Source of the DNA: Triops longicaudatus | Lineage: Eukaryota; Arthropoda; Branchiopoda; Notostraca; Triopsidae | NCBI GenBank assembly: GCA_022885665.1 | Contig: JAGQDJ010000107.1 | Coordinates: 62,001-126,000, forward strand | Length of the DNA: 64,000 nt | Direction: 5' to 3' | Shown here: in pieces, positions 23,578-34,899 of the stretch | Numbering within the stretch: the first letter of the stretch is position 1 | Layout: each line of letters starts with the position of its first letter | Notes under the pieces: model-generated | The model's input: the letters and a program-made list of their open reading frames with translations, nothing else | What the model was told of the DNA's origin: nothing | Database searches by the model: none | Program-made: the position numbers and the translations under genes

Positions 23578-24182
23578 TTTATGTGTTATTTCTTTTTTTT
23601 TTTCAATAAATGTGACACGGATAACAAACGGAAAGTACAGTACAATGTCTTATATTACCGAAGTTCCTCAACCCTGTTTTATCTTGACCTTCACAAAAAG
23701 ACCGGAAACATTTACGATACATTGTAACGTTGGAAGCCTGAAATAAGCTATGCAATGTAAGGACAAAAGAAAAAGCAAGAACACGATTCCTAAGCAGTCC
23801 TGGGCAGATTCGTTGTTAATGGAGTGAATTCGCAGAAATGGGACATTATAATTGTATTTTGCCCTGACAGCAATGATATTTTAACTTCGATATGCATGAT
23901 GATGCAGACTTTTTAGAGTACCCATTCTGGCCTGGTCTGCTCCACAGGCAGCAAAATGGTGACTTAGAATGGTGACGCAATAAGCACTAATATTCTTATA
24001 CACTGCAATAGTACGAAAAAGTATTGTAGAGTCATTTGTTTCCAGCAATCGATTACCTCGCTGTGTTATTTTTTTAGTATGACGTCAGTAATGCACATTA
24101 AGAAAACACATAGCTACAACTAGAAAAAGACACGATATAAATAAACTAAGAAATTTTTAAGAAATTAAAAAAGACTCATTTT
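23578..24182. other. Intergenic 3' of IYD
   Basis: An AATAAA at about 23605 lies 30 bases after the IYD stop and may be its polyadenylation signal. Nothing else is recognised. Confidence 0.45.
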
Positions 24183-24274
24183 GCGTATATCAGAGCAATC
24201 AGTACATTGTTGTCGCGAACGTTTGACAAATTGGAAAGGGGCGCCAATAATGCACTAATTGCTCTGATATAGGC
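24183..24274. ncRNA. Hairpin with a 35-base stem, pre-miRNA-like or small palindromic element
   Basis: Bases 24183-24217 pair with 24240-24274 in reverse complement with about 30 of 35 positions matching; some of the rest are G-U wobbles (one if the plus strand is transcribed, two if the minus strand is). The loop is about 22 bases. The longest perfect block is 14 bases (TATATCAGAGCAAT). The length (about 92 bases), nearly unbulged stem and small loop fit an arthropod microRNA precursor, but a short palindromic transposon relic would look the same. No known miRNA seed was recognised. It lies in intergenic DNA 600 bases after IYD and 1.1 kb before the cuticle-like gene. Confidence 0.4.
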
Positions 24275-25200
24275 CTACGCGAAATGCATCTTCGATGTGG
24301 GTCAGATAAATTATATAATTTCTTTTCAGGTTTGAATGCATTATCCTTTTTAGAAGTCATTATCTTTCTAGCGCACAAATAGCTTCGAGAGTCATCGCAA
24401 ACTTTATTTATTTCAATTTTCTCATATCTCTTCAAAATCGACATTTTGAAAATGTGGTCCAAAATCCGACTACATGGGGAATATGACACTACAAAGCGGA
24501 ATGAACGCTAACAATCCAGAAACAGAGCGGTTATGAGAACAATCTTCCGCAGCAGGTATCAGGTAAGAAAATGTAATAGAGCTAAAAATGCGTTTGTCAG
24601 AGTTTATACTTTCTCCTTTATAACCGAAAAATCGGTAAGTCCCACCCGAACAAACTTAAAAAAGCCAGCTGCAGTACATAAATTGGGTGTTAAAACATGC
24701 AGATATATTAAACATGTATTAATTTAGATGTAAAATCAGCTTTTTTCGTTGCTTTTCAAGTTAAACTGTAGCTTAGATTGGATTACACTCTCCCGCAGAC
24801 TAAATAACCCACTTAATTGAACTTGTTAGGTACTAATATGCCAACAACATTATAACTAGTTAAATACTGCATTGATAACAGGGAGTCATTATTTCGTGAA
24901 TTTAATGTTCTCTACAAATGAATAGACAGTTACTTACCACATTAAGTTGAAAGGAAAAAAGGAAATCATGCGGATGTATGGGTTACGGAGGAAGAAAGTA
25001 TGTCCTTGCCAGAGATGGAAAACAGCTACTTAACAGAAATTCAAAGTTCAATATGTGCGAACCCCATTAACTCCGTATCGCACACACACGAAGAGAAAGG
25101 GTAAGTGTGGGGCGGAAAAACAGGTAAAGGATGGGCGAGCTCAGGATATTGACAGGTATGCCTGTTGTTGTTGCTTATCTAAACTAGGATCGGCATGCAT
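24275..25200. other. Intergenic, no gene recognised
   Basis: AT-rich sequence without recognisable coding regions. Part of the upstream control region of the following gene may start here. Confidence 0.4.
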
Positions 25201-25310
25201 CGGTCGTGGGATTTTCGCAAAGATGGAATCTTGTTATGTAGGGTTACAGGAACGGGGTTTTACCCCTAGATCTGCACAACTGCCGACCTTGGAAAGTTAC
25301 AGGTATAAAA
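25170..25310 (+). promoter_or_regulatory. Promoter of the large cuticle-like gene, with TATA box
   Basis: A TATAAAA at 25304-25310 lies 93 bases before the ATG. Upstream blocks recur in the same order before the paralogue at 32736: TTGCTTATCT, ATCTTGTTATG, GGGGTTTTACCCCTAG and GACCTTGGAA, then the TATA box followed by GC(T/C)GAAC. Conservation between the two copies while the intervening bases differ suggests functional control sites. No transcription factor can be named with confidence. Confidence 0.6.
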
Positions 25311-25396
25311 GCTGAACGTGAGGTTCGTCGAGTATCCATTCCTCAACTCATCTTTGTCTGGTGAACAACAAGTGAAACTAAACTGTCTCAGCAACC

Positions 25397-28300
25397 ATGT
25401 TGCTTATGAAATGTGCCTGTCTTGTGACCTTATTGGCAGCGGCCTCCGCCGTGGTAAGTAACTAAAGTCGAAGTATACGTAAAACAAGCTCAAATTACTA
25501 AAACAGTTTTTCAAATTTTACAGCCGGCGGAGAAATACGCGTATTACTACAAAGTTGAAGGCGCAAAGGATATGAAGACGCATTCAGAAATAAATAACAA
25601 TGGTGCTGTTTCTGGTTCTTATAGTACACTTCAGCCTGATGGTAAGTGACGCGTTTTGCCAAAAGGATTAGCATTTATAATTTTTTTTCCCGTGTTAGGT
25701 TGCATTAGGAAAGTGGACTACGTCGCCGACGCTGCCCAAGGATACGTTCCCCGAGTAACGTACGAAGGGAAAGATTGCCCTTTGGAGAACTATGGGTACG
25801 CTCCCAAAGAAGTCACCGGGGCTAAGAAAGGTCGTGGCTTTCAGTACATGACCACTTCTGGACAGGTCCCAGTGATGATCCAAGGCAGCAACAATGGCAT
25901 GGCATATTATCCTAGCACAGTTCACAACACTTACAGTTCACAAAGCAGCAAAGAAGAATCCAGCTCATTTACAACTCACGGAGGCTTTATGCAAGTTCCG
26001 ATGCAATCCACGAATCAAGGTTTTGCTTCTAATCAAGGCAGCAGCAACAATTACGGCTCATCTAGCAACGGCGGACAGGCCCAATCCAGTTCACAAAAAC
26101 ACCAAGGTTCCGTTTCGCATGGAGGTGCAAATAGCAACACCGGCTTCGCCCAAAACTTCGGATCTGCCTCAAACCAAGGCTCCAGCAGCAATAACGGCTA
26201 TGCCTCGAACTCTGGTAGCAGCAGCAATTACGGTTCTGCCCAGAACATAGGCTCTGCTTCCAATCAAGGCTCCAGCAGCAATTATGGCTCTTCCCAGAAC
26301 TCCGGGTCCGCCTCAAACCAAGGCTTGATAAGCAACACAGGTTTCGCTTCGAACTCTGGCTCTGCTTCTAACCAAGGTTCTAGCAGCAACTACGGCTCCG
26401 CACAGAATTTTGGTTCCTCCTCGAACCAAGGTTCTAGCAGCAACTATGGCTCCGCCCAGAACTCAGGAACTGCCTCAAACCAAGGTTCCAGCAACAACAG
26501 TGGCTTCGCCTCAAATTCTGGCTCTGCTTCCAATCAAGGCTCCAGCAGCAATTATGGCTCTTCCCAGAACTCCGGGTCCGCCTCAAACCAAGGCTTGATG
26601 AGCAACTCAGGTTTCGCTTCGAACTCTGGCTCTGCTTCTAACCAAGGGTCTAGCAGCAACTACGGCTCCTCACAGAATTTTGGTTCCTCCTCAAACCAAG
26701 GCTCCAGCAGCAATAACGGCTATGCCTCGAACTCTGGCAGCAGCAGCAATTACGGTTCTGCCCTGAACTCAGGCTCTGCTTCCAATCAAGGCTCCAGCAG
26801 CAATTATGGCTCTTCCCAGAACTCCGGGTCCGCCTCAAACCAAGGCTTGATGAGCAACTCAGGTTTCGCTTCGAACTCTGGCTCTGCTTCTAACCAAGGT
26901 TCTAGCAGCAACTACGGCTCCTCACAGAATTTTGGTTCCTCCTCGAACCAAGGTTCTAGCAGCAATTATGGCTCCGCCCAGAACTCAGGAACTGCCTCAA
27001 ACCAAGGTTCCAGCAACAACAGTGGCTTCGCCTCAAATTCTGGCTCTGCTTCCAACCAAGGCTCCAGCAAAAATTATGGCATTGCACAGAACACCGGATC
27101 TTCCTCGAACCAAGGTTCTCAAAGCAATACCGGCTATGCTTCTAACTTTGGCACCAGTAGTAATACAGGGTCGTCTCAAAATATCGGCTATGCCAGCAAC
27201 ACAGGGTCACCCAACACCGCTGTACCTGCCCTCACTGCTCCCATGCCTGCTCCGTTACCGACGCCAATGTCCACCCCTACACCAGTTACTCAATCAAGTT
27301 ACGTCGCCCAACCTCAGCTGCCGAGTACACCAAGCAAGCCTGTCCAACCTGTCCAGTTTGTGGAAACCTCCGGACCTTCCACCACTTACCAAACCTTCCA
27401 TCAGTCTAGCTCTTCCCAGAAGCAGCAACAGTTCTACTCTTCGCACCAAGTTCACACCTCTCGTCCGGTGCCTGTAGCTATGCAAGCTGCTACTCCTTCT
27501 CAAAATGCTCCTCTTTTAAACCAGCCTACCATGCAATCCTGCAATGGTCAAGCATGCTCATCCCAAGCCTCAGCTGCCAACACCAATGTACCAGCGATGG
27601 TACAGCCTATTCCTCAACCAATTCCTAGCCAATCCATCCAACAAGTTTCTACAAGCTTCGTTAGGCCGGTCACCAGCTTCCAAGGTCAGGAGAACAGCCT
27701 AAGCTTGTCGCTTCCTCAGCAACCAGAAAGCAGACCTGTCATCCAAACGACGTTCACGTCTCAGCCCGCTAAGCAACCCATCGTTCTTCCGGCATCGCGA
27801 CCCAACGCAATCATCACTTGCAACGGGCTCAACTGTGCCCAGCAACCTGTATCGCGTCCAGTTTTTGAACAACAACAATCTTTTTCTCAGCCGAGTCAGC
27901 CATTAGGCCAACAAATCTCCATTTGCAACGGGTTTAATTGCGTTCAGCAGCCCTCAATACGTCCCACCTTGGAGCAATCTTTGTCTCAGCCGATGCTACC
28001 TGCAGCCCAACAAGTACCTGTCCCTACCTGCAGCGGTTTCAACTGCGCCCAGCAACCAGTGCTGCGTCCAGTCTTCGAACAGCAACCTCAGTCTCAGCCT
28101 ATGATTCAAACAGGCGAACAAGTTCCCGTCCCCACCTGCAACGGTTTCAGTTGCGCCCAGCAACCAGTACCACGCCCAGTTTTCGAACAACAGGAGTCTC
28201 TGTCTCAACCGACCATGCCAGAGCGTAAACCAGTCCCAGTGCCTACATGCAATGGGTTTAACTGCGTCCAACAATCCGTCCCACGACCGGTCCTCGTACA

Positions 28301-29897
28301 ACAAGTTTTACCTTTGGCAGCCCAACCTGCACAGGCAATGAGGCCTGAATTTGTTCCTCAACAACCACTTCCTTCCCTTGCACAACCTGCTCAACAAATG
28401 GCACCAGCCCTGTTGCCAGTACCTACCCAGCCTGCACAACAACCGAGTCCCTTATCGCAACCAAGCCAAGTTATCCAATTCGGAGCACCCTCCAACAATG
28501 GTGGTGCATCTAACACTGGTTTCGCATCGAACAACGGTGGAGCTTCCAACAACGGTTTCCCAAGCAACGCTGGCTTCCCCGTCAACAATGGCGGCGCATC
28601 CAACACCGGTTTTGCATCGAATAACGGCGGAGCTTCCAACAATGGTTTCCCAAGCAATGCTGGCTTCCCCGTCAACAATGGCGGCGCATCCAACACCGGT
28701 TTTGCAACGAATAACGGCGGAGCTTCTAACAATGGTTTCCCAAACAACGTTGGCTTCCCCGCCAACAATGGTGGCGCATCTAACACCGGTTTCGCATCGA
28801 ATAACGGCGGAGCTTCCAGCAATGGTTTCCCAAGCAATGCTGGCTTCCCCGCCAACAACGGTGGCGCATCTAACACTGGTTTTGCATCGAACAATGGCGG
28901 AGCTTCCAACAATGGTTTCCCAAACAATGCTGGCTTCCCTGCCAACAATGGTGGCGCTTCTAACACTGGCTTCGCTTCCAACAATGGCGGAGCTTCCAAC
29001 AACGGCGGAGCTTCCAACAATGGTTTCCCAAGTAATGCTGGCTTCCCCGCCAACAATGGTGGCGCATCTAACACTGGTTTTGCATCGAACAATGGCGGAG
29101 CTTCCAACAATGGTTTCCCAAACAATGCTGGCTTCCCTGCCAACAATGGTGGCGCTTCTAACACTGGCTTCGCTTCCAACAATGGTGGAGCCTCCAACAA
29201 TGGTGGAGCCTCCAACTCCGGCTTCGCTTCTAACAATGGTGATGCCTCAAACAGCGGCTTTGCATCCAACAATGGTGGAGCTGCCAACAATGGTGGTGCA
29301 TCGAACAGCGGATTTGCATCCAACAACGGTGGAGCTTCAAATTCAGGCTTCGCTTCCAACAACGGTGGAGCCTCCAACAATGGTGGAGCCTCCAACTCCG
29401 GCTTCGCTTCTAACAATGGTGATGCCTCAAACAGCGGCTTTGCATCCAACAATGGTGGAGCTTCCAACTCCGGTTTCGCTGACAACAACGGAGGAGCCAC
29501 CAACACCGGCTTTGCGACCAACAATGGTGGAGTCTTAACCAGCGGTGGAACTCAGACTTTGACGTCCAACTTGGTCCATGGTGGAGCAGTCAACTCGGGC
29601 TTTATGAGCAACACCGGATCCAGCAGCAATAATGGAGGTCGTCTCAGCAACAGTGGTACCCAACAGATGTCCGCCAACATTTCTCATGGAGGAGCCAGTA
29701 TTGTTAGCTCAGTCATCAACCAAGGACAAAGCATGAATAATAACGGCGATCTCTCGCTGTCTTCCAACCAGCGACTTGAAACTACCATCACCGGACCTTC
29801 TGGACATTCCACCACTACCGTTCAGCAGCTTCGTTCCAACATTCCCGATGGCCCCAACACCTCTGAAATTACTTGCACCGGAAGCAACTGCCCTTAA
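25397..29897 (+). CDS. Giant repetitive secreted cuticle-like protein with RR-type segment and CNGxNC modules
   Basis: Exons 25397-25453, 25524-25641 and 25699-29897 give 1457 residues. Signal peptide MLLMKCACLVTLLAAASA is followed by a Rebers-Riddiford-like stretch (about 20-85: YAYYYKVEGAKDMKTHSE, GAVSGSYSTLQPDG, RKVDYVADAAQGYVPRVTYE), a chitin-binding type found in arthropod cuticle. Residues about 165-565 are Ser/Asn/Gln/Gly repeats (SNQGSSSNYGSAQNSGSA type). A Pro/Gln-rich linker follows, then about 670-910 with five or six copies of a CNGxNCxQQP module. Residues about 990-1340 are a 30-residue Asn/Gly/Ala repeat (NNGGASNTGFASNNGGASNN). The unique C-terminal domain ends SEITCTGSNCP. An extracellular matrix role is well supported; chitin binding is inferred from the RR segment. 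Paralogue at 32736. Confidence 0.88.
26014..27210 (+). repeat. Coding tandem repeat, SNQGSSSNYGS type
   Basis: About 1.2 kb of short Ser/Asn/Gln/Gly coding repeats inside exon 3 of the large gene. Longer blocks recur nearly identically, for example the units starting near 26521 and 26779, showing higher-order duplication. Confidence 0.85.
28494..29540 (+). repeat. Coding tandem repeat, 90-base unit (NNGGASN type)
   Basis: The unit GGASNTGFASNNGGASNNGF plus about ten residues (30 codons) repeats in near-identical copies from 28494, becoming shorter and more irregular after about 29180. The codon periodicity keeps other frames open, including a long antisense frame, which is not a gene. Confidence 0.88.
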
Positions 29898-32469
29898 GAG
29901 AATTTATGATACATGAACTGGAGCAACTCGCGATTCAAACCTCATGTGTAGTTATGACTGTATGCTCCAAGACCTGAGTTCCAAGAAATGGATTAATATT
30001 TCTGTGCAAACCTATCTGGTAACGAACAGTGCATGTTACCAAGTCTCGCTATCACAGCCATTCCTTTGATATGATGAGACCGCAATACAATGATCTTACT
30101 TTTCATAAAAACAGCGCCGTAAACTTTTTAAATCGTATATTCGAAACGCACACACAATAGTGGTCAGCAAATTATAAGAGGTTCCTTTTATAATGTGATG
30201 ATGATAACCCAAGCACGAGGAAAATTTTCAGTCGTAAAAACAGACATAGAACTTTAAAGCCAAGAAAAATTTTAAGCTAATATTGTTAAGCAGAGATAGA
30301 TAGTATTGTTTGACGTTCACATTTTCGACCGTCAATTAACCACCCTTTATTCTTTCTAGAAATTGTAAACTTAATAAGTTGCCAGAATTTTTTTCTAACT
30401 AACCGTATTTTACAACGCATAGATAAAAAATTCAACTTTTAATCGCGGTATGCATCCCCTTACAACTTGTCTCAGAACAAAGAAATTGGACAGGATATTA
30501 AAAGTTGGGCTATAAATATGTAAAGGTAGCAAATGTGGTTTGATGATACGAAAAATTCGGTAGCATTGTTTTTAACTAATGTTTATGATGAATAACGCAA
30601 AATACCGAAATACTGTAATAAAAGACATTAGCTACTGTTCGATGTAACGTTTTGTATTAAATATTTTACCTACCCTGCTTGACATTATTTTGTCCTTCGA
30701 CACTTTCTAACAGACTAACGACGTTAATTTATCGAGAAAAGTGTTTCAACACACATTTCAGCGAGAGTTAAGGTTTATCTGTTTTCTTTTAAAAGGTCGT
30801 CAGTTTAAAGGGTGCTGTTGAAACAGGCTTCTACATCGTCGGGCTATTTGTGAAGTACTCGAGTCTACAATGAACGAGAGCTGCGCTTTATCTCTGTTGT
30901 CTCTTTGAGTTCACTGGGTCTCCATTAAAATTTACATTTCATATATCTTTCTATCAAATCTTTCTTTTTCTTAAGCTGGATGTAATGAAACACCCTGTGA
31001 CTCGATTTCGGTATGATATACTGAATTCTACTTCTTGTCTTAAGATGAGTTCCCACTTTTGTTTCTTACTTCGCCAATATACGATTGTGAATTGAAGCGC
31101 AATCTGTAATTGATCTACATAGAAATATGTCCAACGAATCCGACAATTTCACCACCGAACTCACGAACATCCCAACACGGAAAATTCTATTTTATTAAGA
31201 AGCGTGATTGTTCTGGCCATTGTAGCATTGTGGCAAATGCCGCATGGGCCGGGGCTTTCTTAGTTGTACAAACGTTAACGAAGGTTAATGGGGGCGGTCT
31301 CAAAAATTTCCGCATGGCCCGCTGGCAAGCCAGGCAACCCCTGTAAAGAAGGGAGTCAAATACTGACAACCATAGAGCTACAAAACTTCGTTTCATTAAA
31401 GATTATATCTGAAAAAATCCATGGCGATTTCTTGCGTGCCGGTTCCGAAATGCGAATACAGTGCAAAAATATTTTGTTTAGCGCTGATCTCATATTTTGA
31501 ATCGTGAGGACTATCAATTAGTTTGAATGCTTATTCGAGAATCATGAACGTCTACCGATAATATATTAAAATATATTTGAAAGACCAACAGATTCCAATA
31601 GAATGCGCTAGTAGGGGAAGATTGACCCTGAAAGGGTTTACCGTTAAACTTGAAAGTAGCAATTGATGAAATTTTAGATTTGAACTGAGTGACTTAACGC
31701 GGTTTGGCTCACTTTTTTAGGTATATTGAGTTATTTCCATAATAATAATCTTTCCTCTCTATAACATTTTCGTACTGCTTGCTCCACGTTTTTTAATACG
31801 ACTGTGGGCTTACACACTGCACAAATAAGGCTTGCACAGCAATAGTACACTGCTGATGAACAAATAAGGACCTTGGAAGACATGAACTTGTTCTTGTAAT
31901 AGAGAAGACGCGATGTACCCAACAGATATCATAAAAGATACAGAAATCGACTTGCTAAAGCTCTAAATCATACGTAAGTCGAGAACTACGAACGCTTTCT
32001 TTTGGCTTCACGCCTCTGAAAAATAACCGAAAAGACAGCAACGCGATTCAGGAGTTTATTAGTAACTTACGCTGAAATATTAAACTGATTAGTCTAGAAA
32101 TGACCCTCATTTAGCACATAAATCCTATTGATTCATTACGCTGGATAGAAATTTGAACAGGACTTATGGGATAGGGGCCCAATTTTTTGTTTCAGAAAAA
32201 TTTATTTGTTCTGCATACGATATACACAATATAGGACACTTGAAACACGGTTTATTGTTGTTACTGTGCCAACCGAAGCTAATTCTTTGTTCAGGTAGAA
32301 GAAAGAAAGGTTATTAATCAGTGTAAAGTATTTATTTCATTTAATACTTTTTTATTTTCATAATTCTTTTACAGGAAAATGTGATCTACATACGGTTCTC
32401 TTCAAATCCTGTTATTCCTAATGTCAGTCGTATTCTGACAGGTCAACGGAATTTCAGAGTTCGGTAAGG
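29898..32469. other. Intergenic between the two cuticle-like paralogues
   Basis: About 2.6 kb with no recognised gene. Frames such as 31110-31346 (+) and 31731-31922 (-) have no support. The first part should hold the 3' untranslated region of the upstream gene. Confidence 0.45.
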
Positions 32470-32499
32470 CCAAGGGGAAGGTCGGGGTAAGGGCCAGGT

Positions 32500-32651
32500 A
32501 GTCGCGTTGTTATTGCTTATCTGAAGCGGTAACGGTATGCGTGGGCCATGAGACTACCGCAGAGGGGATCTTGTTATGCACAATCTTGCAGAAAGGGGTT
32601 TCACCCTAGTCGTAACATGAGACGCGACCTTGGAAGCATTCTAGTACAAAA
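32500..32651 (+). promoter_or_regulatory. Promoter of the second cuticle-like gene
   Basis: Same ordered blocks as at 25170-25310: TTGCTTATCT, ATCTTGTTATG (32568-32578), GGGGTTTCACCCTAG, GACCTTGGAA (32626-32635), then a TACAAAA variant of the TATA box at 32645-32651 followed by GCCGAAC. The distance from this box to the ATG (91 bases) is almost the same as in the paralogue (93). Confidence 0.55.
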
Positions 32652-32735
32652 GCCGAACGCAAAATTCAGAACGATATCATTCGCCAACTCTTCTCTCTGG
32701 AGTGAAGATCAAGGCAAGCTCTACTTTCAGCAACC

Positions 32736-34404
32736 ATGTTATTCACGAAGTGTGCTTGTCTTGTGACCTTACTGGTGGCCGTCTCTGCAGGACCAGTGGT
32801 AAGTTGCTCTAGCAAAAATGTATTCTACTCTGAAACTCATACACATCTTTATTTTACAGCCGTATCGTTCATACTATCAAGCTCCTGCTCCTCAACTCAA
32901 CTATGCCAGTCAGCCTCAGTACGCCGCCGGTCCAAGCAAGCCTGTGGCCCCAGCTGCTGTCCCATCCACGGCTTACCAAACGGCACAACAGCCCAGTGCT
33001 CCCCAGAAAGTGCAGTTGTCGTACATGTCCTACCAGAGCGAACCCACTCGCCCAGTAGTAAGCCAAAGACCTACCCCAGTTGTCACTCCTGCCCAAGTTG
33101 CTCCTGCTTCATACCGTCCCACTTACTCCCACTCAAGCAACGGCAAAGGCACTTTTGCATCCCAGCCCATCCAAGAAGCTTCCATGAGCTTGTCCGCTCC
33201 TACTGCTACCAGACCACTTTCCGCCATGCCCGATCAGGAAGCCAGCCTGAGTCTCTCACAGCCACAGCAACCAGCAGAACGCCCATCCTTCAACAACCCA
33301 GCCAGCTCCACGCCTATCGCTTTCGCCACAGCCTGCAACGGTTTCAACTGCGTCCAGTCGTCCTCAGGAAGCCCCGATTTTGAGCAACAACTGTCTCTGT
33401 CTCAACCAGCCTTCCCAGCTGGCCAGCCAGTCCCCGTCCCGTCTTGCAACGGACTCAATTGCGTTCAGCGCCCAGTAGCCCTCCCGGTGTTCGAACAAGG
33501 ACAATCTTTGTCTCAACCAACTCTGCCAGTAGGCCAAGCCCCTACCTGCAACGGTTTCAACTGCGTCCAGCGTCCTGCTCCTCGACCGGATTTCGAAGAA
33601 CAACAATCTTTGTCCATGCCAACTGAAATATTGCCCGAATCAGTTGGTCAATTGCCGCTTTCTCTCCCAGCTCAACCTGCTCAACAACCAGCTCGTTTCC
33701 CACAGTCAAGTCCCGTTTCGCAATTTGGTGCACCTTCCAACAACGGTGGCGCTTCTAACAATGGCTTCGCTTCCAACAACGGTGGAGCTTCTAACAATGG
33801 TTTCCCTGCTAACAACGGTGGCGCTGCCAACTCTGGTTTCCCTGTCAACAACGGCGGAGCTGCTAACAATGGTGGAGCTGCCAATAATGGTGGTGCCTCT
33901 AACACCGGCTTCGCTTCCAACAATGGTGGTGCATCGAACAGCGGATTTGCATCCAACAACGGTGGAGCTTCCAATTCCGGCTTCGCTGACAACAACGGAG
34001 GAGCCACCAACACCGGCTTTGCGACCAACAATGGTGGAGTCTTGACCAGCGGTGGAACTCAGACTTTGACGTCCAACTTGGTCCATGGTGGAGCAGTCAA
34101 CTCGGGCTTTATGAGCAACACCGGATCCAGCAGCAACAATGGAGGTCGTCTGAGCAACAGTGGTACCCAACAGATGTCCGCTAACATTTCCCACGGAGGC
34201 GCTCGTATTGTAAGCTCCGTTATCAATGAAGGCGAAAGCATTAACGACAACGGCAAACTTTCGGTTTCGTCGCACCAACGGCTGGAGACTACCATCACTG
34301 GTCCTTCTGGACACTCCACCACTACGGTTCAGCGGCTCCGTAGCAATATTCCCAACGGACCCAACACCTCCGAGATTACTTGCAGGGGAAGCAACTGTCC
34401 TTAA
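32736..34404 (+). CDS. Repetitive secreted protein, paralogue lacking the RR segment
   Basis: Exons 32736-32798 and 32860-34404 give 535 residues. The signal peptide (MLFTKCACLVTLLVAVSAG) and the phase-0 intron at its end match the gene at 25397. The mature part starts with a Tyr/Pro/Gln-rich region (PYRSYYQAPAPQLNYASQP). Three CNGxNCVQ modules follow at about residues 179-255 (CNGFNCVQ, CNGLNCVQ, CNGFNCVQ), each near an EQQxSLSxP block. A short NNGGASN-type repeat spans about 315-415. The shared C-terminal domain ends SEITCRGSNCP. There is no Rebers-Riddiford segment, so if the longer paralogue binds chitin through that part, this one does not. Same strand and shared promoter blocks suggest co-expression. 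Exact role unknown; extracellular matrix or cuticle is inferred. Confidence 0.86.
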
Positions 34405-34899
34405 AAGTCTTTCAACAAATCTGAACTAAAACGATCTTACCACCGCAAAGAGTCACCATGGCTCTTCCCTTGAACCTGAACTGTGCAAAAAAAAATATTT
34501 TTATTTTGTTGGGGAAGATTTGGTGAAGGGAAAGGGGATTTATCAACAAAATTGCAATACAACACATTTTTTTTGTACGATACGCATTTTTTTCCACGAA
34601 CCTGAATCCTGCCTTAGTTGACTACTCAATATTAACTATAGAGATAACAGAAAAAAAAGAAATAAAAAGAAACGCGATGTACTTCGATTCCATATCCAGG
34701 TTTCCCTAGCGAAAAGCATATACAGTACAGCACACGGTATAGAAAGCGGAGTGTGCAGTTGAAATATAACAATAGATACGCTGGGTTTTCGACATCTGAG
34801 TGGAAAGTGCCGTGAGCTAGTTGGCTTGTAGTTGACTGCTGTAACGCAGTTCTCTCTTGGAAGTTCTTCGAGTGGATGTTCCTCTGAAAAGAAGCTAAA
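34405..34899. other. Intergenic, cyclin promoter region
   Basis: Contains the 3' untranslated end of the repetitive-protein gene and the promoter and leader of the cyclin gene. No further feature is recognised. Confidence 0.4.

Noticed and set aside
28391..29524. Antisense open frame of 377 codons opposite the NNGG repeats
   Set aside because: It is a by-product of the biased codon repeat. The composition is a monotonous Pro/Leu/Glu/Ala repeat, there are no splice or promoter signals, and the sense frame is clearly the real one. The similar antisense frames at 33681-34031 and 26062-26838 are rejected for the same reason.
28351..29538. Second plus-strand frame of 395 codons inside the same array
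   Set aside because: It is shifted by one base relative to the real frame and shows only a Thr/Leu/Ser/Ala shadow repeat.
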